The position numbers and the translations under genes were made by a program. The notes beneath the pieces were generated by a model. That model was given only the letters and a program-made list of their open reading frames with translations, was not told the DNA's origin and made no database searches. Shown one piece after another: positions 1 to 11,610 of a stretch of DNA of 64,000 nucleotides; the stretch's first letter is position 1; the number at the start of each line of letters is the position of its first letter. The stretch spans positions 15,835,452-15,899,451 of the forward strand of contig OZ029927.1 of NCBI GenBank assembly GCA_964023275.1. The letters run 5' to 3'. The stretch is from Norana najaformis. Lineage: Eukaryota; Annelida; Clitellata; Crassiclitellata; Hormogastridae.

Positions 1-487
1 TGCTCATCTTATACAGCCTCGTTCATCGGACCCGTCGCTATTACGAATTGTGAAACTGGCCGTAGCTATGGACCCACTGCCGGCCTCGCGAAGAAGGCTG
101 TAAGGATCTGACAAAAATGCACTCAATTCGAACCTCATTTGACTTTTTAAACGCTGAGAACATCGCGTCAGGATACGATGAACAACAACTTCATTTCTGT
201 ACAGCCTCGTTACGATGCTCTAGCATATTCCCTCTAGAATGGCTACTCATTCTACCCACAACGCGGAATTTAAAAAGGACAGGCAAACAGACAAAATAGG
301 GGCGCTAAAGATCGAATTACTATAGGTGTTATTCACTTTGACATATTAAGAGTATTGACTTTCTACTTGAGGTAAATAGTCCTTATTCTCAATTTTGAGT
401 ATCAAAAATCCCTCCTGCCTTGTTAAGAAACATACCAACCCCGTTTCTCAAAACTTGTGTAAAGCGTTTCCACACAATCTTCTCCAT

Positions 488-565
488 AGCTTTGCTACTT
501 AACGCTTTGCTACTTAACGCTTTGCTACTTAACGCTTTGCTACTTAACGCTTTGCTACTTAACTC
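488..565. repeat. 15-bp tandem repeat, 5 copies
   Basis: Five consecutive copies of gctttgctacttaac. The matching position in unit D (about 26.57 kb) has a single diverged unit, so the expansion is specific to unit A. It creates the spurious minus-strand peptide repeat SSKAL. Confidence 0.9.
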
Positions 566-1256
566 TTTCATTTTTAAATCTGACAGTGTAACGAGATAAG
601 TCAAGGAGAAGTAATTCAACACAAAATAAGATCGGGTCAGGACAGGTTAAGTATAAAATAAGGTAACGTCACGCTTCTTCTGTAGATGGATCTCTCGCTG
701 CACAATGAATTGCAGTTTCTCTGAGTCACCGGTATTCGTACATTTGGCACAGTCGTAAAAGACTGAAACGCACCAGTCGCCAAAACGCACATCTCAGTAA
801 GTTCTGCAGGACTTTTCCCAGTTGTGCCTTGAGGAATGTCTCAACAAAAGCCTTGGCTTTTCTGCAGTAAATTCAGCCTCATTGAAGATTGGACCCTAAG
901 GGGCGACTTAAGAGCGCACGCTTTCGTACTGGATTTCACTGTCAACATTGTCAACGGCGACCGTTTCCAGGGATACGATGACGTCACTTCATGCGATCTC
1001 AGTCTCTGCAATTTCATATTTCTCGGGCTTTGTTTCGTCTTCCGGTGGCGTTTTCTGTTAAAAATTTAAACAATCCAGCTGTTCAGCAAAACATCTGGTA
1101 ACATTAAAGTTCAGTTTGCTTCGTCTCTATTTCGCAGCAATAGTCAATTTAATTAGTTAACGGAAACTTTTTTTTATTCAACCTGTACTTAGAAAGGCTT
1201 CCCAGGTGTAACAAGGTTAACACCTTTGCGAGTGTTAGTTTTATTTATCACACATT

Positions 1257-1500
1257 TGGTGATAGTCTAGTGGTTGGCGTTGTGGACTGTCAGTCGACTG
1301 AAAGTCGAAAGTTCATATCCTTGTCATGGCAGAAATTTGTTTCGAGATTTCGGCTCCACTTGCGCCCCTAGCGAACTCAACTATAATTAACGCACACCGT
1401 TATTGGGGCGAGCAGACAGCGAGGGAGATGGCTGGCCCACTGCCCTCATATGCCGAGGCTAAGATTCATACTCATGACAGCCTCTTGCCGTTAGCTTAAG
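1257..1500 (+). mobile_element. tRNA-derived SINE, family I (unit A)
   Basis: The head has pol III A-box-like TAGTCTAGTGGTT and a weak B box (AGTTCATATCC), followed by the family body with cttgcgcccctagcgaactc. Related copies lie at 7322, 13477, 27903, 34081 and 43746. The tRNA-like head has many mismatches and does not fold into a credible functional tRNA. Confidence 0.65.
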
Positions 1501-1639
1501 GAACAGTACTTTTCTACTTCTTTTAGACACCATTTGGGCAATAGGTGGCGCTAAATTAGGGACGAATATTCGTAAGTGAACTATTTACATAAATGCTTCC
1601 GGTCTGCGTCGTCTTGTTTTATATTGTCGCTAAGGTAGA

Positions 1640-1705
1640 CTTAGTAAGTAAGTATATTCTTTATTAACCAATACCTAATCGCACATCGGTTTACAAGTAT
1701 TTAAC
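1640..1705 (-). mobile_element. Retroelement tail with (TTAC)n end, copy in unit A
   Basis: The plus strand reads gtaagtaagtatattctttattaaccaatacctaatcgcacatcggtttac, the reverse complement of the segment at 40.98-41.05 kb. On the minus strand it ends with AATAAAGAATATACTTACTTAC, so it looks like the 3' end of a retroelement with a tetranucleotide tail. It is not shared with units B or D and so inserted after duplication. Confidence 0.55.
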
Positions 1706-2152
1706 AACACAAGAAAAACTTAAAATGCATACGACATCCTAATAAGAAAACATTTATGCGTTAAATTATTAGCAGTAGGAATAATACGGTCATGGGTGTG
1801 GGGCCGTAGGAAATAACCGAGGGAGCAGCTGATATAAGTCATGGTTTGGGTAGTTCAAGATTGCTTTAAAGAGACGAGCATCGGCTATGTAACAGAGTTC
1901 ATCGAGCGTTGGGAAGGCCCCAGGAAGATAGCGAAGACGCACAAATCTCGAAAGTGAACTCTATCAAACGAACTATATATAAGCTGTGTATCTTAGCAAT
2001 TATGATACATTAGTTGATATTAAAATCTGTCTCTTTAATGACATTCTGGATTTAATAAGTCAGTTCAACAGATAGGCACTCTAAAGGAGCTACTTAAATG
2101 CCTAAGTACATGACTGCATTCGATTTTCGGGAGACCATCGATGACTGTTTAC

Positions 2153-4046
2153 CTTAGAATTTGGCTCGGCCTTTGAAAGCAGGCTTTCGAGTGCGTCTTC
2201 TATGAATCCAATGACGCCAGCCAGCCAAGCCAGTCCGAAGAAGATCCAAATGCCGACGGATATCCGGTATAGCCAACAAAGATTACCAACGCATTTCCAT
2301 GCTACAACACAGGTCCATCAGAATAATTTGACGCTATGTGATGCTGCGTGACCTGAGAAGTGATGTAATGTAATAGACAATTTATCAACCACCTGGCTTC
2401 AAAACGGATCTCGAGTTCATCTCTTGTCTACAACCAAATGCTGGGCATCATCAAACCACCTGTTTTACTTTTAAAGCATTTCGTTGTACTCTGCTGTGTA
2501 GAACAACGCTGTATTGTATTAAGTTGTCTTGTCCTGCTATCCACAACACTGTTGTACCTACATCGAACAGTATGCAGCACAGTGACCCTATCATTTCGTA
2601 TCATTTTCTTTTGGTCTGCACGGAACTGTGCTATTTGATACCATATCATTCGTATATACCATATCATATTGCATTGCATTATGGTATGCTATTATTGCGA
2701 GCACCTGCAACGTAGTCGCCGAAACCGACGGTTGCCGTGGTGATGATGCCATAGTAGATGGCCGTTCCGTAGTGCCATCCCTCGAGCTTCATGAAGATGA
2801 TGGCCGGGATGAGAATGAAGAAACCGATGCCGATCGTCACTATGACAACGGTGTGCATGATCTTGCTGAGGTGCGGTCGGTTGGGGCAGCAGAGATTGAA
2901 CTGCATCTTCTTCGCCAGATTCTTGAAAAGTTCGCCGATACCCAGAAGCATGACCATCGTAAACGGAATGCCAATGATGGCGAAGAAACAGCAGAAGATC
3001 TGACCTCCGTCCGTAGATGGAGCCACGTTGCCATATCCTGCGAAATAAGGAATTACTTTCATTTAATGTAAGGTATTGTTGGTATTTATTACGTATTTTA
3101 AATATAGCAGTCATCTAAGGTGTAAATGTTTGTTCGACTGACAGACAGACAGACTGACCGACTGCCTAACTGAATAGCTAACTGACTGACTGATTGACTG
3201 ACTGACTGATTGACTGACTGACTGAATGGCTGACTGATTTGCTCAACGGCTGACTAGTTGACTGACTGCTACTGGCAGTACTGATGAGTTTCGCTTAAGA
3301 TGGCAGTCTATAAATTTGCAATTACAATTACAAATAACAATTGTTCAGTAAGCTGGCTCATAAAAAGTAAACAGACCAATTGTTGTGACGACCGTTATAG
3401 CAAAGAAGATGGAATCGTGAAAATCCCAGTCAGTGTGTTCCTTCACAGTGACCAGTCCACTCCTCTCCGCCTCCAGAACCCGATTGGCAAACTTCCATAG
3501 GTCATCGCCAGACACACCTGGAAGAGATGCTGTAAGAACAAGATGAGAATAAAGATGACAAAATCACTGGATAACTAATAATGCAAATTATAAGATGACT
3601 GATAAGATAATTAATGAAACATCTTATAAGATAACTAATAACATAAAAGTAACTATAAAATGCAAGATAATTAATAACATAATCTGCAAGATGATTGACA
3701 ATATTACAATTAACACAAATTATAAACTAACAAGTTAATTAATATTTCTAACACAACTTATTAGTCGACTTATATTACTATTGAAACAGTAAGTAATTAG
3801 GCAAATAAAATTGCTAACAAATTAGAAATAAATTAGCTAACAAGGCGACTAACAGGATGAGTGGAACGGATGAAATTTAGTCGATCTACCTGTAAAGTTG
3901 TCGATAATGTTAGAGAGATTGAATGTCTTCTGATTCTGCTTGTGCTGCTTCTCTCTTGGCGATTCGATTGCCCAGAAGATGAATCCACCGGCAATCAGAT
4001 AAGTGATCTCGATGACGATAAGGAGTATAAGCACCGAGCAGCGCAT
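2153..4046 (-). CDS. K2P potassium channel, copy A (4 exons)
   Basis: Two-pore-domain potassium leak-channel subunit of the plasma membrane, which would dimerise to form a K+ pore. Exons on the minus strand: 4046-3890 (ATG at 4046-4044), 3529-3377, 3037-2705, 2301-2153. All introns are GT-AG and exons 1-3 end in phase 1, giving 264 codons. M1 lies at about residues 5-26, filter 1 is TIGYGN (GYG 104-106), M2 about 121-138, M3 about 166-186, filter 2 is TVGFGD (GFG 208-210) and M4 about 229-248. The intron that splits the glycine codon of GYG is a position known to be conserved in animal K2P genes. The P2 context GFGDYVA resembles TREK/TRAAK-type channels. The C-terminus is uncertain: either exon 4 is spliced at AAG|GTAAAC to an exon I cannot find, or it reads through to TAG at 2104-2102 (280 residues). 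No stop or frameshift is seen. Confidence 0.88.
3135..3270. repeat. (GACT)n-like tract in K2P intron 2, copy A
   Basis: Imperfect tetranucleotide array (gactgactgactgattgactg...) between exons 2 and 3 of K2P copy A. Equivalent tracts are at 8955-9210 and 29745-29890 in copies B and D, so it predates the duplication. Confidence 0.85.
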
Positions 4047-5934
4047 AATCTAATCTAATCCGCTACTTATATAGCTCCGTTAGCGTAATGCACACGACAT
4101 CAGTCGATATCCACTTCTAAGCTAAACTGCATTCTGAAATCACAATCCGTTGGACAGAACCAGTCAATACCTGTGAAGCTCCTGAGAATGAAAAATAGGC
4201 TACAAACCTGGGCTTTCCAAGAAAGACCAGGTTTTAGTTTTATTTTCGAGACTCCCTTCAACTTCCCATTTCAATTCAGTGGACCGTGGAAACAGGAAGA
4301 ATCAACTCTGAAGCAAAATTCCATGCATCGAAGTGCCACCAAAAGCGTGAACGAGAGACTGCTTGGCTAGCAGAGTGAATAGCCACGTGTCTATGTTCGC
4401 AGCACTTACAAGTGTGTTGTACTAACAAAAGAATTCTACTGAAAGAGCTTGCCAACTCCACTCAAAGAAGCTCAACACAACTGGGCATACAAAGTCACGC
4501 TTTGACTTTTTGTGATGAATCAACTCCAGTACATCGATTGCACTGTGCACGGCTCAGCGTGCATATTTCACCAGGCATAAACAAGTGAAGTTCGACAGGT
4601 CACTTGCACGGATGTCCACTGGGAAATGAGCACTAAGAGCCTTACCAGCGTCCTTTTCATTTGCATTAGTTGTGGGTCACGCAGAAATAAAATAAAATCT
4701 CTCTCGAACAAGATCTTAACATCAAATTTATATTGCGTTATCGAATATAGTGGTCATTTATCAGGTATGTTAGTTTAACTTACCGTTTTGTGGATTGCGT
4801 CCCATTAAATTTTAGTCTGAGCGGTTGAAAACAACAACAAATGGCCGCTTTCTCCAAAAGTACATCCGGAAATGACGTATTCTTAGCGTTCGAGAGTAAG
4901 TAAGTAAGACAGTTTCGATTGTCGCACTTCCCTCTAATGTCGGACTTCCCCAAAGCACTCTAATAATAATGATAATGATAATAATGATGAAGATAATAAT
5001 AATAATTATTAGTAGTAGTATTATTATGGGTTATAATTTGATTACTTTCTCTACTACTTTCTCTCGCTAAAATTTTCCAGGTTGGAAGTATGGATAGTTA
5101 GTTGACCTTACAACAGTTGCATACTTCAGCTCTTTGGAATAATAGTTTCGTTGGTACTTCACCACGATCTAGGTCACAATGCTCATGTTCAGATCTGTCA
5201 AATGGCCAACACGGTCTTCGATCCTTAGCCCAACTTTCCGCGAGAGTTCCCACTGCGCTTCTATGTATAGATCCACAGACCGGCCTGAACTATTCGCCGC
5301 TGAAGACAGCGTCAAGGTTGAGAAGGATGTTTGGTTTACCGGTCTTCGTGGAGATTCGATGAGTGTCGTACAGCATCTCGCTGAATGTCGTAGAACCCCA
5401 CAAACGAGAAAACCGCTGGGGCAAGTGACATCTTCTTGCGAGGCACGCTTATTAATGCGCGGTTCAGTGCTAATCTGCACGACTGGTGCGCGCTTACCAG
5501 ATGTTTGGACTCGCTGTTAATGATGATCATCATCACCATCATAAATATGGCGATTATCATGCTGATTATAATAATTATCAAGATCAACATCGTGATGATC
5601 ATGATGATAATCATGAAGTCTGGAATTGAGATGAAACTTCTGTACTGTCACAATTCTGTAACCGATGTGACAGCCATTAATAATATCGAACTTAGTAGTT
5701 TCTTAAGTCGCACTTCACGATGTTTATATAAATATTTAACGGCTATTTTAACACGTCATATTGGCTGTTTTTAGCTGTTCAGAATTTGGGGTTTTATGCT
5801 TTGAAGCTTATCATAGTTTCTTCTGCCTATTAAGTTGATGTTCTATACAAGGGCAAAGCACAGTTGTGGCCTACAGTTCGTCGAGCTGCTTCATTCTTAA
5901 CTCATTTTGCTAATACAATTATTCTAATCGATTC
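4047..5934. other. 5' flank of K2P copy A
   Basis: No supported coding sequence. The stretch shares long blocks with the 5' flanks of copies B (10.04-12.35 kb) and D (30.71-33.2 kb), such as ggtcacaatgctcatgttcag (5171) and the tgatgatcatcatcacc block (5520). Open frames here do not survive in the other copies, since their lengths differ by indels that are not multiples of three. It may contain promoter or 5' UTR sequence for the channel. Confidence 0.5.
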
Positions 5935-6333
5935 TTGTTCTGTCCGGAAGATACTAAGAAGCTACAGACAGTCTCCCTGAATCGCACGACAACACAGCGC
6001 AGAATTTCCTATGTGTCACGAGACGTAACTGGCAGCTTGCAGAAAAGGCAGCGAACTTTTCCTATTTTGGTGGCAGACGAGTCGACTGATATCGCTTCCA
6101 CTGCACAGTTGGTTGTGTTTGTTCGTGGAGTATCATCTTCGACTTTTGACTTGACTGATGAGCTGATTGGAATGGGCTCTATGAAAGGTCAAACAACTGG
6201 GTCTGCCCTGCTGGAAGAGACGCTGAGACTGTGTAACCGTGTTTTCTTGGATATGAGGAAGTTGGTAAGCGTCACAACAAACGGGGCACCAGCTATGACA
6301 GAAGATAGTAATAGACTGGTAGTATTCATCTGA
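5935..6333 (+). pseudogene. hAT transposase fragment
   Basis: An open stretch of 132 codons resembles the core of hAT-superfamily transposases of the ZBED5/GTF2IRD2-like group. Recognisable blocks are LVADESTDI (with the first catalytic Asp), STAQLVVFVRGV, GMGSMKGQTTG and KLVSVTTNGAPAMT. Only about a fifth of a normal transposase remains. The N-terminal zinc finger and the C-terminal dimerisation domain are absent, and the frame ends at TGA soon after the GAPAMT block. The left edge abuts the truncated unit A. On the right, about 90 bp further on, lies a plausible hAT terminal repeat ending in AAAGGTTGAGCACCTCTG. It is a dead, internally deleted element at the boundary between two K2P units. 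Confidence 0.8.
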
Positions 6334-6394
6334 CATAAGCTGAGTCGTCACACTTGTTTTGCTCTCAAATGGTCTAAGAAATCGATAAGTGGCC

Positions 6395-6421
6395 CTTGGC
6401 CAAAAAAGGTTGAGCACCTCT
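6395..6421 (+). mobile_element. hAT 3' terminal inverted repeat
   Basis: The segment ends ...AAAAAAGGTTGAGCACCTCTG. Read on the minus strand it starts CAGAGGTGCTCAACCTTTTT, the style of terminal repeat known for Charlie/ZBED-type hAT elements (CAG..GGT..CAACCTTTTT). It sits just downstream of the hAT transposase fragment, and unit B sequence resumes directly after it. No matching left repeat was found, consistent with loss of the 5' half. Confidence 0.6.
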
Positions 6422-6921
6422 GGTTTCCAGGGATCCGATGACGTTACTTCATGCGATCTCAGTCTCTTCAATTTCACATTTCTCGGGCTTTGTTTCGTCT
6501 TCCGGTGACGTTTTCTGTTAAAATTAAAACCATCCAGATGTTCATCAAAACATCTGGTAACATCTGGTAAAATTAAAGTTCAGTTTGCTTCGTCTCTATT
6601 TCTTATCATCTGTATTTGTAATAGCGACAGTTTCTCTAGCATCGCAAGTGGTGAGCTATTAGTTGGGTGCTTTAAGATGAAGGTTGTCAGCGCCCGCGCT
6701 AAGACTTAACTAACAGGAAGAATTTCAATTTATTTTGATAGTTTGAACACTTTCAAGTTCCTGAGTAGACATGGGAAGGCAGTTCCACGTACGTTGGCCA
6801 TTGATCCGAAAGGCCCGATCACTCGTTTTTTTGTCTTATTTGGTGGTTCAGATGGCCACTGTCTTGCAAGATGAAAATATTTGACTCAAGCAGTTCTGTA
6901 TCTGCATAGTGGCAACTAAAT

Positions 6922-7140
6922 GTACTGGGTGGCGCAGTGGTGAAATCCCCTGGTCTTTCATTTCTGCGCCTGGGTTCGAATCCTGAACCCACAATTCTTG
7001 TGAAATCGACTTTGTCAAGCCCCTTATCCCGTAAGGAAAGGTGTCCGGCTCTTGGAGTGACAGTATCGTGTCTGAGCTTAAGCTAAAACATCTTTCGTAA
7101 GTATGAAGACCCTTCGTAGCACAGTTATTATTAGAGGCGT
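6922..7140 (+). mobile_element. tRNA-derived SINE, family III (unit B)
   Basis: The head is GGGTGGCGCAGTGGTGAAAT (A box TGGCGCAGTGG) and the B box is GGTTCGAATCC, followed by a body with ccgtaaggaaaggtgtccgg. A partner is at 27.47 kb in unit D. It is absent from unit A, where the flanking sequence is collapsed. Confidence 0.65.
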
Positions 7141-7321
7141 GTAATGATTACATTGGCAATTGACTTACTCTACACAGCTAATGCCTGGTTTTAGCAGACA
7201 TGAATATTCTGTCGACAGTCAATGTAATTCTGTAACGGAAATTTTATTTTATTCAGCCTGCAGTTAGAAAGGCTTCCAATGTGTAACAAGTTTAACACCT
7301 TTGCGAGTGTTAGGTTTGTTT

Positions 7322-7545
7322 ATCACATATTGCGTGATAGTCCAATGGCTACCGCTGTGGACTGAAAGTCGAAGGTTCACATCCCTCTCAGGGCGGAAAT
7401 TTGTTTCGAGAATTCGGCTCTACTTGCGCTCCTAGCGAACTCAACTATAATTGCCGTACACCGTTACCGGACGAGCAGACAGCGAGGGTGATGGCTGGCC
7501 AACTGCCCTCATATGCTGAGGCTAAGATTCATACTCATGACTGCC
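7322..7545 (+). mobile_element. tRNA-derived SINE, family I (unit B)
   Basis: Same element and position as the copy at 1257 in unit A. The A-box region is GATAGTCCAATGGCT and the body contains cttgcgctcctagcgaactc. It is orthologous by duplication rather than an independent insertion. Confidence 0.6.
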
Positions 7546-7924
7546 TCATCTTAAGGAACAATTCTTTTCTACTTCTTATAGATACCGTTTGGCCAATAGG
7601 TGGCTCTAAATTAGGGACGAATATTCGTAAGTAAACTATATACATAAACGCTTCCGATATCCGTCGTCTTGTTTGATATTGCCAATGAGGTAGATATGAA
7701 ATTTCATAAGTGAACCCTATCAAGTGAACTATATATCGCCTTTGTATCTTAGCCTTTATGACATATGACAGGTAGTTGTTTTTAAAAAGTGACTATTTTA
7801 TGACCTTCTGGATTTAATAAATCAATTAAACAGATAGGCACTTTAAATGCACTACTTGAATATCTAAGTACACACATGTACATGACTGCGTTCGATTTCC
7901 GGCAGACCATCGATGACTGTTTAC

Positions 7925-10037
7925 CTTAGTATTTGGCTCGGCCTTTGAAATCAGACTTTCAAGTCCGTCTTGTATGGATCCAATGACGCCAGCCAGCCAA
8001 GCCAGTCCGAAGAAGATCCAAATGCCGACGGATATCCGGTACAACCAACACAGATCACCAACGCATTTCCATGCTACAACACAGATCCATCAGAATAATT
8101 TCACGCGATGTGATGATGCGTGACCTGAGAAGTGATGTAATGTAATGGACAATTTATCAACCACCTGGCTTCAAAAGGGTTCTAGAGTTCATCTCTGCGT
8201 TACTACCAGAGTCTGGCATCATTGTCCACCTGTTTTACTTTAACGGCATTTTGTTGTACTATGCTGCGTAGATCAACGTTGTATTGTATTACGCAGTGTT
8301 GGACTGCTATCCACTGCACTGTAGTACACTACATCAAAGCATAATACAGTATAATAAATGTATTGTATTATAATGAATAGCATTGCATTGTATCTCATTG
8401 TGGTGTAGGCATACTGTTGTGCGTCTTACTCTATCGTATTCTTTCATATCCTATAGTACGCAGCGCAGTGCACCATGTCATTCGTATGTACCATATCATA
8501 TTGCTTTGCATCATTTAATGCTATTATTTTGATCACCTGCAACAAAATCGCCGAATCCGACGGTTGCCGTGGTGATGATGCCATAATAGATGGCCGTTCC
8601 GTAATCCCATCCCTCGATCTTCATAAAGATGGCGGCCGGGATGAGTATGAAGAAACCGATCCCGATCGTCACTATGACAACGGTGTGCATAATTTTGCTG
8701 AGGTGCGGTCGGTTGGGGCAGCAGAGATTGAACTGCATCTTCTTCGCCAGATTCTTGAAAAGTTCGCCGATACCCAGAAGCATGACCATCGTAAACGGAA
8801 TGCCGATGATGGCGAAGAAACAGCAGAAGATTTGACCGCCGTCCGTAGATGGAGCCACGTTGCCATATCCTGCGAAATAAGGAATTACTTTCTTTTAATT
8901 TAAGGTATTGTTGGTATTTATTACGTCAATCGTCTGAGGAGTAAATGTTTCTTCGACTGACTGACTGACTGACTGACTGACTGACTGACTACATTGTCTC
9001 CAGCAGAATTCCTTGGTGAACCTGAGGATCTTAATAGCAGAAGACAATTGATTCCATTTCTTTAGGTTCACCATCTCACGTCATATAACACGAACCGTAG
9101 CCCGACTGATTGACTGACTAAATTGCTGGTTAAGTGAACGGCTTTGAGACTGACTGACTGACTGACTGATTGACTGACAGACTAACTGCCTGATTGACTG
9201 ACTGCTATTGGCAGTTATTGATGAGTTTTGCTTAAGGTGGTGATATATAAATTTGCATTTAAAATAACAAAAGACAATTACAATTACAATTGTTCAGTAA
9301 TATGGCTGATAAAAAGTAAACAGACCAATTGTTGTGACGACCGTCATGGCAAAGAAGATGGAATCGTGAAAATCCCAGTCAGTGTGTTCCTTCACAGTGA
9401 CCAGTCCACTTCTTTCCGCCTCTAGAACCTGATTGGCAAACCTCCAAAGGTCAATGCTAGACACACCTGGAAGAGATGCTGTAAGAACAAGATGAGAATA
9501 AAGATGATAAACTCACAAGATGCCTAGTAAAAATCAAAAGATGACTGATAAGATAACTAATGGCACATCTTATAAGATAACTAATAATAACATAAAACTA
9601 ATTATAAAATGACTTCGAAGATGATTAATAGCGTAATCGACAACATAAATGACAATATTACTAATTACACATTATAAACTGACTAACATGTTAATGTTAT
9701 TTATCAAATAATTATTTTATCAATCAATTCTTATAACACTACTTATTAGTCGGCTTATATTACTATTGAAACAGTAAGTAATTAGGCAAAGAGAACTGTG
9801 ATCAAGATCAAAATTAGAAATAAGTTAGCTAACAAGGCGACTAACAGGATGAAAGAATGGAAGAGATTGAATCGATCTACCCGTAAAGTTTTCGATAATG
9901 TTAGAGAGATTGAATGCCTTCTGATTCTGTTTGTGCTGCTGCTCTCCCGGCGACTCGATGACCCAGAAGATGATTCCTCCGGCAATCAGGTAATTGATCT
10001 CTATGACGATAAGGATTAGGAGGGTCGGGCAGCGCAT
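7925..10037 (-). CDS. K2P potassium channel, copy B (4 exons)
   Basis: Paralogue of the K2P gene at 2.2-4.0 kb, with the same predicted role as a K+ leak-channel subunit. Exons: 10037-9881 (ATG at 10037-10035), 9478-9326, 8869-8537, 8073-7925. Lengths and phases are identical to copy A, and each splice site is GT-AG (first donor ACGG|GTAGAT, exon 3 acceptor GCAG|GATATGG). Filter 1 is again GYGN and filter 2 is GFGD followed by FVA. Exon 1 starts MRCPTLLILIVIEINYL, a good M1. The frame is fully open. Read-through past the exon 4 donor continues to a stop at 7826, so the protein could end there instead of splicing onward. Intron 2 carries a (GACT)n tract. The 5' flank is shared with copy D for more than 6 kb, so its promoter region was probably duplicated with it. 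Confidence 0.88.
8955..9215. repeat. (GACT)n-like tract in K2P intron 2, copy B
   Basis: Two blocks of gactgactgactg separated by about 130 bp of unique sequence that A lacks, within intron 2 of copy B. Confidence 0.8.
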
Positions 10038-10904
10038 GATCTAATCTAATCCGTTACTTCTATAGCACAGTTATCGTAATGCACAAGACATCAGCCGATG
10101 GTTGCTTCTAAACTGAACCGCAGTACGAAATCGCAATCCTCTGGATAGATCCAGTCGATGCTTGTGAAGCTCCTGAGAATAAAATACAGGCTACAAAGAA
10201 TAAGCGGTCCAAGAAAGATCAGGTTTTAGTTTTATTTTCTAGACTCCCTTCAACTTTCTCTTTGAATTCAGCGGAACGTGGAAACAGGAAGAATAACCTC
10301 TGAAAGAAAATTCCATGCACCGAAGTGCCACCAAACGCTGGAACGAAGTCGGCTTGGCTTTCAGAGTGAATAGCCATGTGCCTATGTTCGCAGCCCTTAG
10401 AAGTGGATTGTACTAACAAAAGAACTCTACTAGAAGCGCTTGCCAGCTCCACTCAAAGAAATTCTACGCAAGTGCGCATAAAAAGTCATGCTTTGATTTT
10501 TTGTGATGAATCAACTCCAGTACATCATATGCACAGTGTAGAGTGCAGCGTGCATATTTCACCAGGCAAAAACATATGAACAAACAGACATGCAAACATG
10601 AAGTCAACAATAAAGTCAGCACTCTGACATCAGCCACTCAAGTCTCAAAATTCTTTAAACTGTTCAATGAGGAATGTATAATACGTCCTCAAATTGGGGA
10701 GGCTGATTCGAATCTTAGAATTACCTCCGAAAGGTAGTTGATTTGACGGGGAAAAGCCCAGTGTAAATCCAAGTATAACTCCTATGTATGGTTCTTTGAA
10801 AACGCAGACTGCCACTGTTATTGTGACGCGAGAGCCGATTGCTCTGAGTATTTGCCTTGCAGCGCTGAGTGTGAGGATATGAGACGGTTGATTTCTAGGC
10901 CCCT

Positions 10905-10992
10905 CGTATAAGCCTTTCACGCACAACTGCTCTGAGCAATCGATTAATGCTTGTTGTTGCGGAGAGTGGCGCAGTATAAATTAAATAAGCAT
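10905..10992 (+). mobile_element. SINE family II 3' end (unit B)
   Basis: Only the 3' part is present: cctttcacgcacaactgctctgagcaatcgattaatgctt, then agtggcgcagtataaat. Equivalent fragments are at 21.62 kb (unit C) and 31.57 kb (unit D), so this piece predates the duplications. Confidence 0.5.
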
Positions 10993-11439
10993 GCTTGTTT
11001 TTCAACGGTATTCTACTGTCGTTGTCACTGAAAACAATGTACGGCTTGGCGCTATATTAATACCCAATTGCAAACAACTATACGCACATAATTTTAAAAA
11101 GAAATGTGTGTAGATATGTAGGTTGGTCAGTCAATTGATCGGGTAAAGCTATTAGGTTACTAAGTGTATGTAAGTAGGACGGAAGGTAGGTAAGTAGGAA
11201 ATTCGTGGGTAAGTAGGCAAGTAGAATGGTTGCTTAGTTAGTTGATCGTTGGTTCGTTTATCCAAGACTCATTCACTTGTGCCATCATTCGCAGTGATTG
11301 GATTATCATAAGGTACAAGTAGGCTACTCATTTTGTTTTAAGCGAAAGGACTTAAATTCAACACAAGCAAAAAATGGCCTCCTGTATCAACTTATTCACT
11401 CACAGGCTTATAGAATAGTTTGAAACTGAATGCTGCATT

Positions 11440-11610
11440 TAACTATAGAGCACGGTAGCCGATTGGGTGGACGCTCGGCTTCTAAGGCGGAGAGTACGGG
11501 TTCGAGCCTCCCCATAGACAGTTCCTGTGTAGAGACCTTGAGCAAGTCCTTCACTCTCAGCTGCTTGGCGCCTCAGATTCAGATTTTGGAAGCATTGATA
11601 TTTAGCCTTC
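11440..11610 (+). mobile_element. tRNA-derived SINE, family II (unit B)
   Basis: The head is GCACGGTAGCCGATTGGGTGG with B box GGTTCGAGCCTC, then gagcaagtccttcactctcag. The partner at 32.14 kb lies at the same place in unit D. Family members with the same 3' end (gctctg..catcgattaatgctt) occur at 10.91, 15.36, 21.62, 31.57 and 36.13 kb. Confidence 0.65.

Larger units (their letters stand above)
1..5938. repeat. Segmental duplication unit A (window edge to junction)
   Basis: Unit A matches unit D from its first bases: the block at 1-120 (cagcctcgttc ... aagaaggctgtaaggatctg) recurs at about 26.07-26.18 kb, and 660-1060 recurs at 26.68-27.08 kb. It then carries K2P copy A and a 5' flank to about 5938. 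There the shared text (ctaatcgattcttg, compare 12384 and 33215) stops abruptly at a hAT transposase fragment. Relative to B it lacks the SINE-bearing stretch equivalent to about 6.64-7.22 kb. The left end may extend beyond the window. Confidence 0.8.

Noticed and set aside
2628..3071. Long plus-strand ORF (147 codons) opposite K2P exon 3, with similar ORFs at 8475 and 29074
   Set aside because: It is the antisense shadow of a conserved exon. Its conservation follows from the channel's coding strand.
5179..5520. ORF of 113 codons in the 5' flank of copy A
   Set aside because: The equivalent sequence in units B and D carries frame-breaking indels, so it is not coding.
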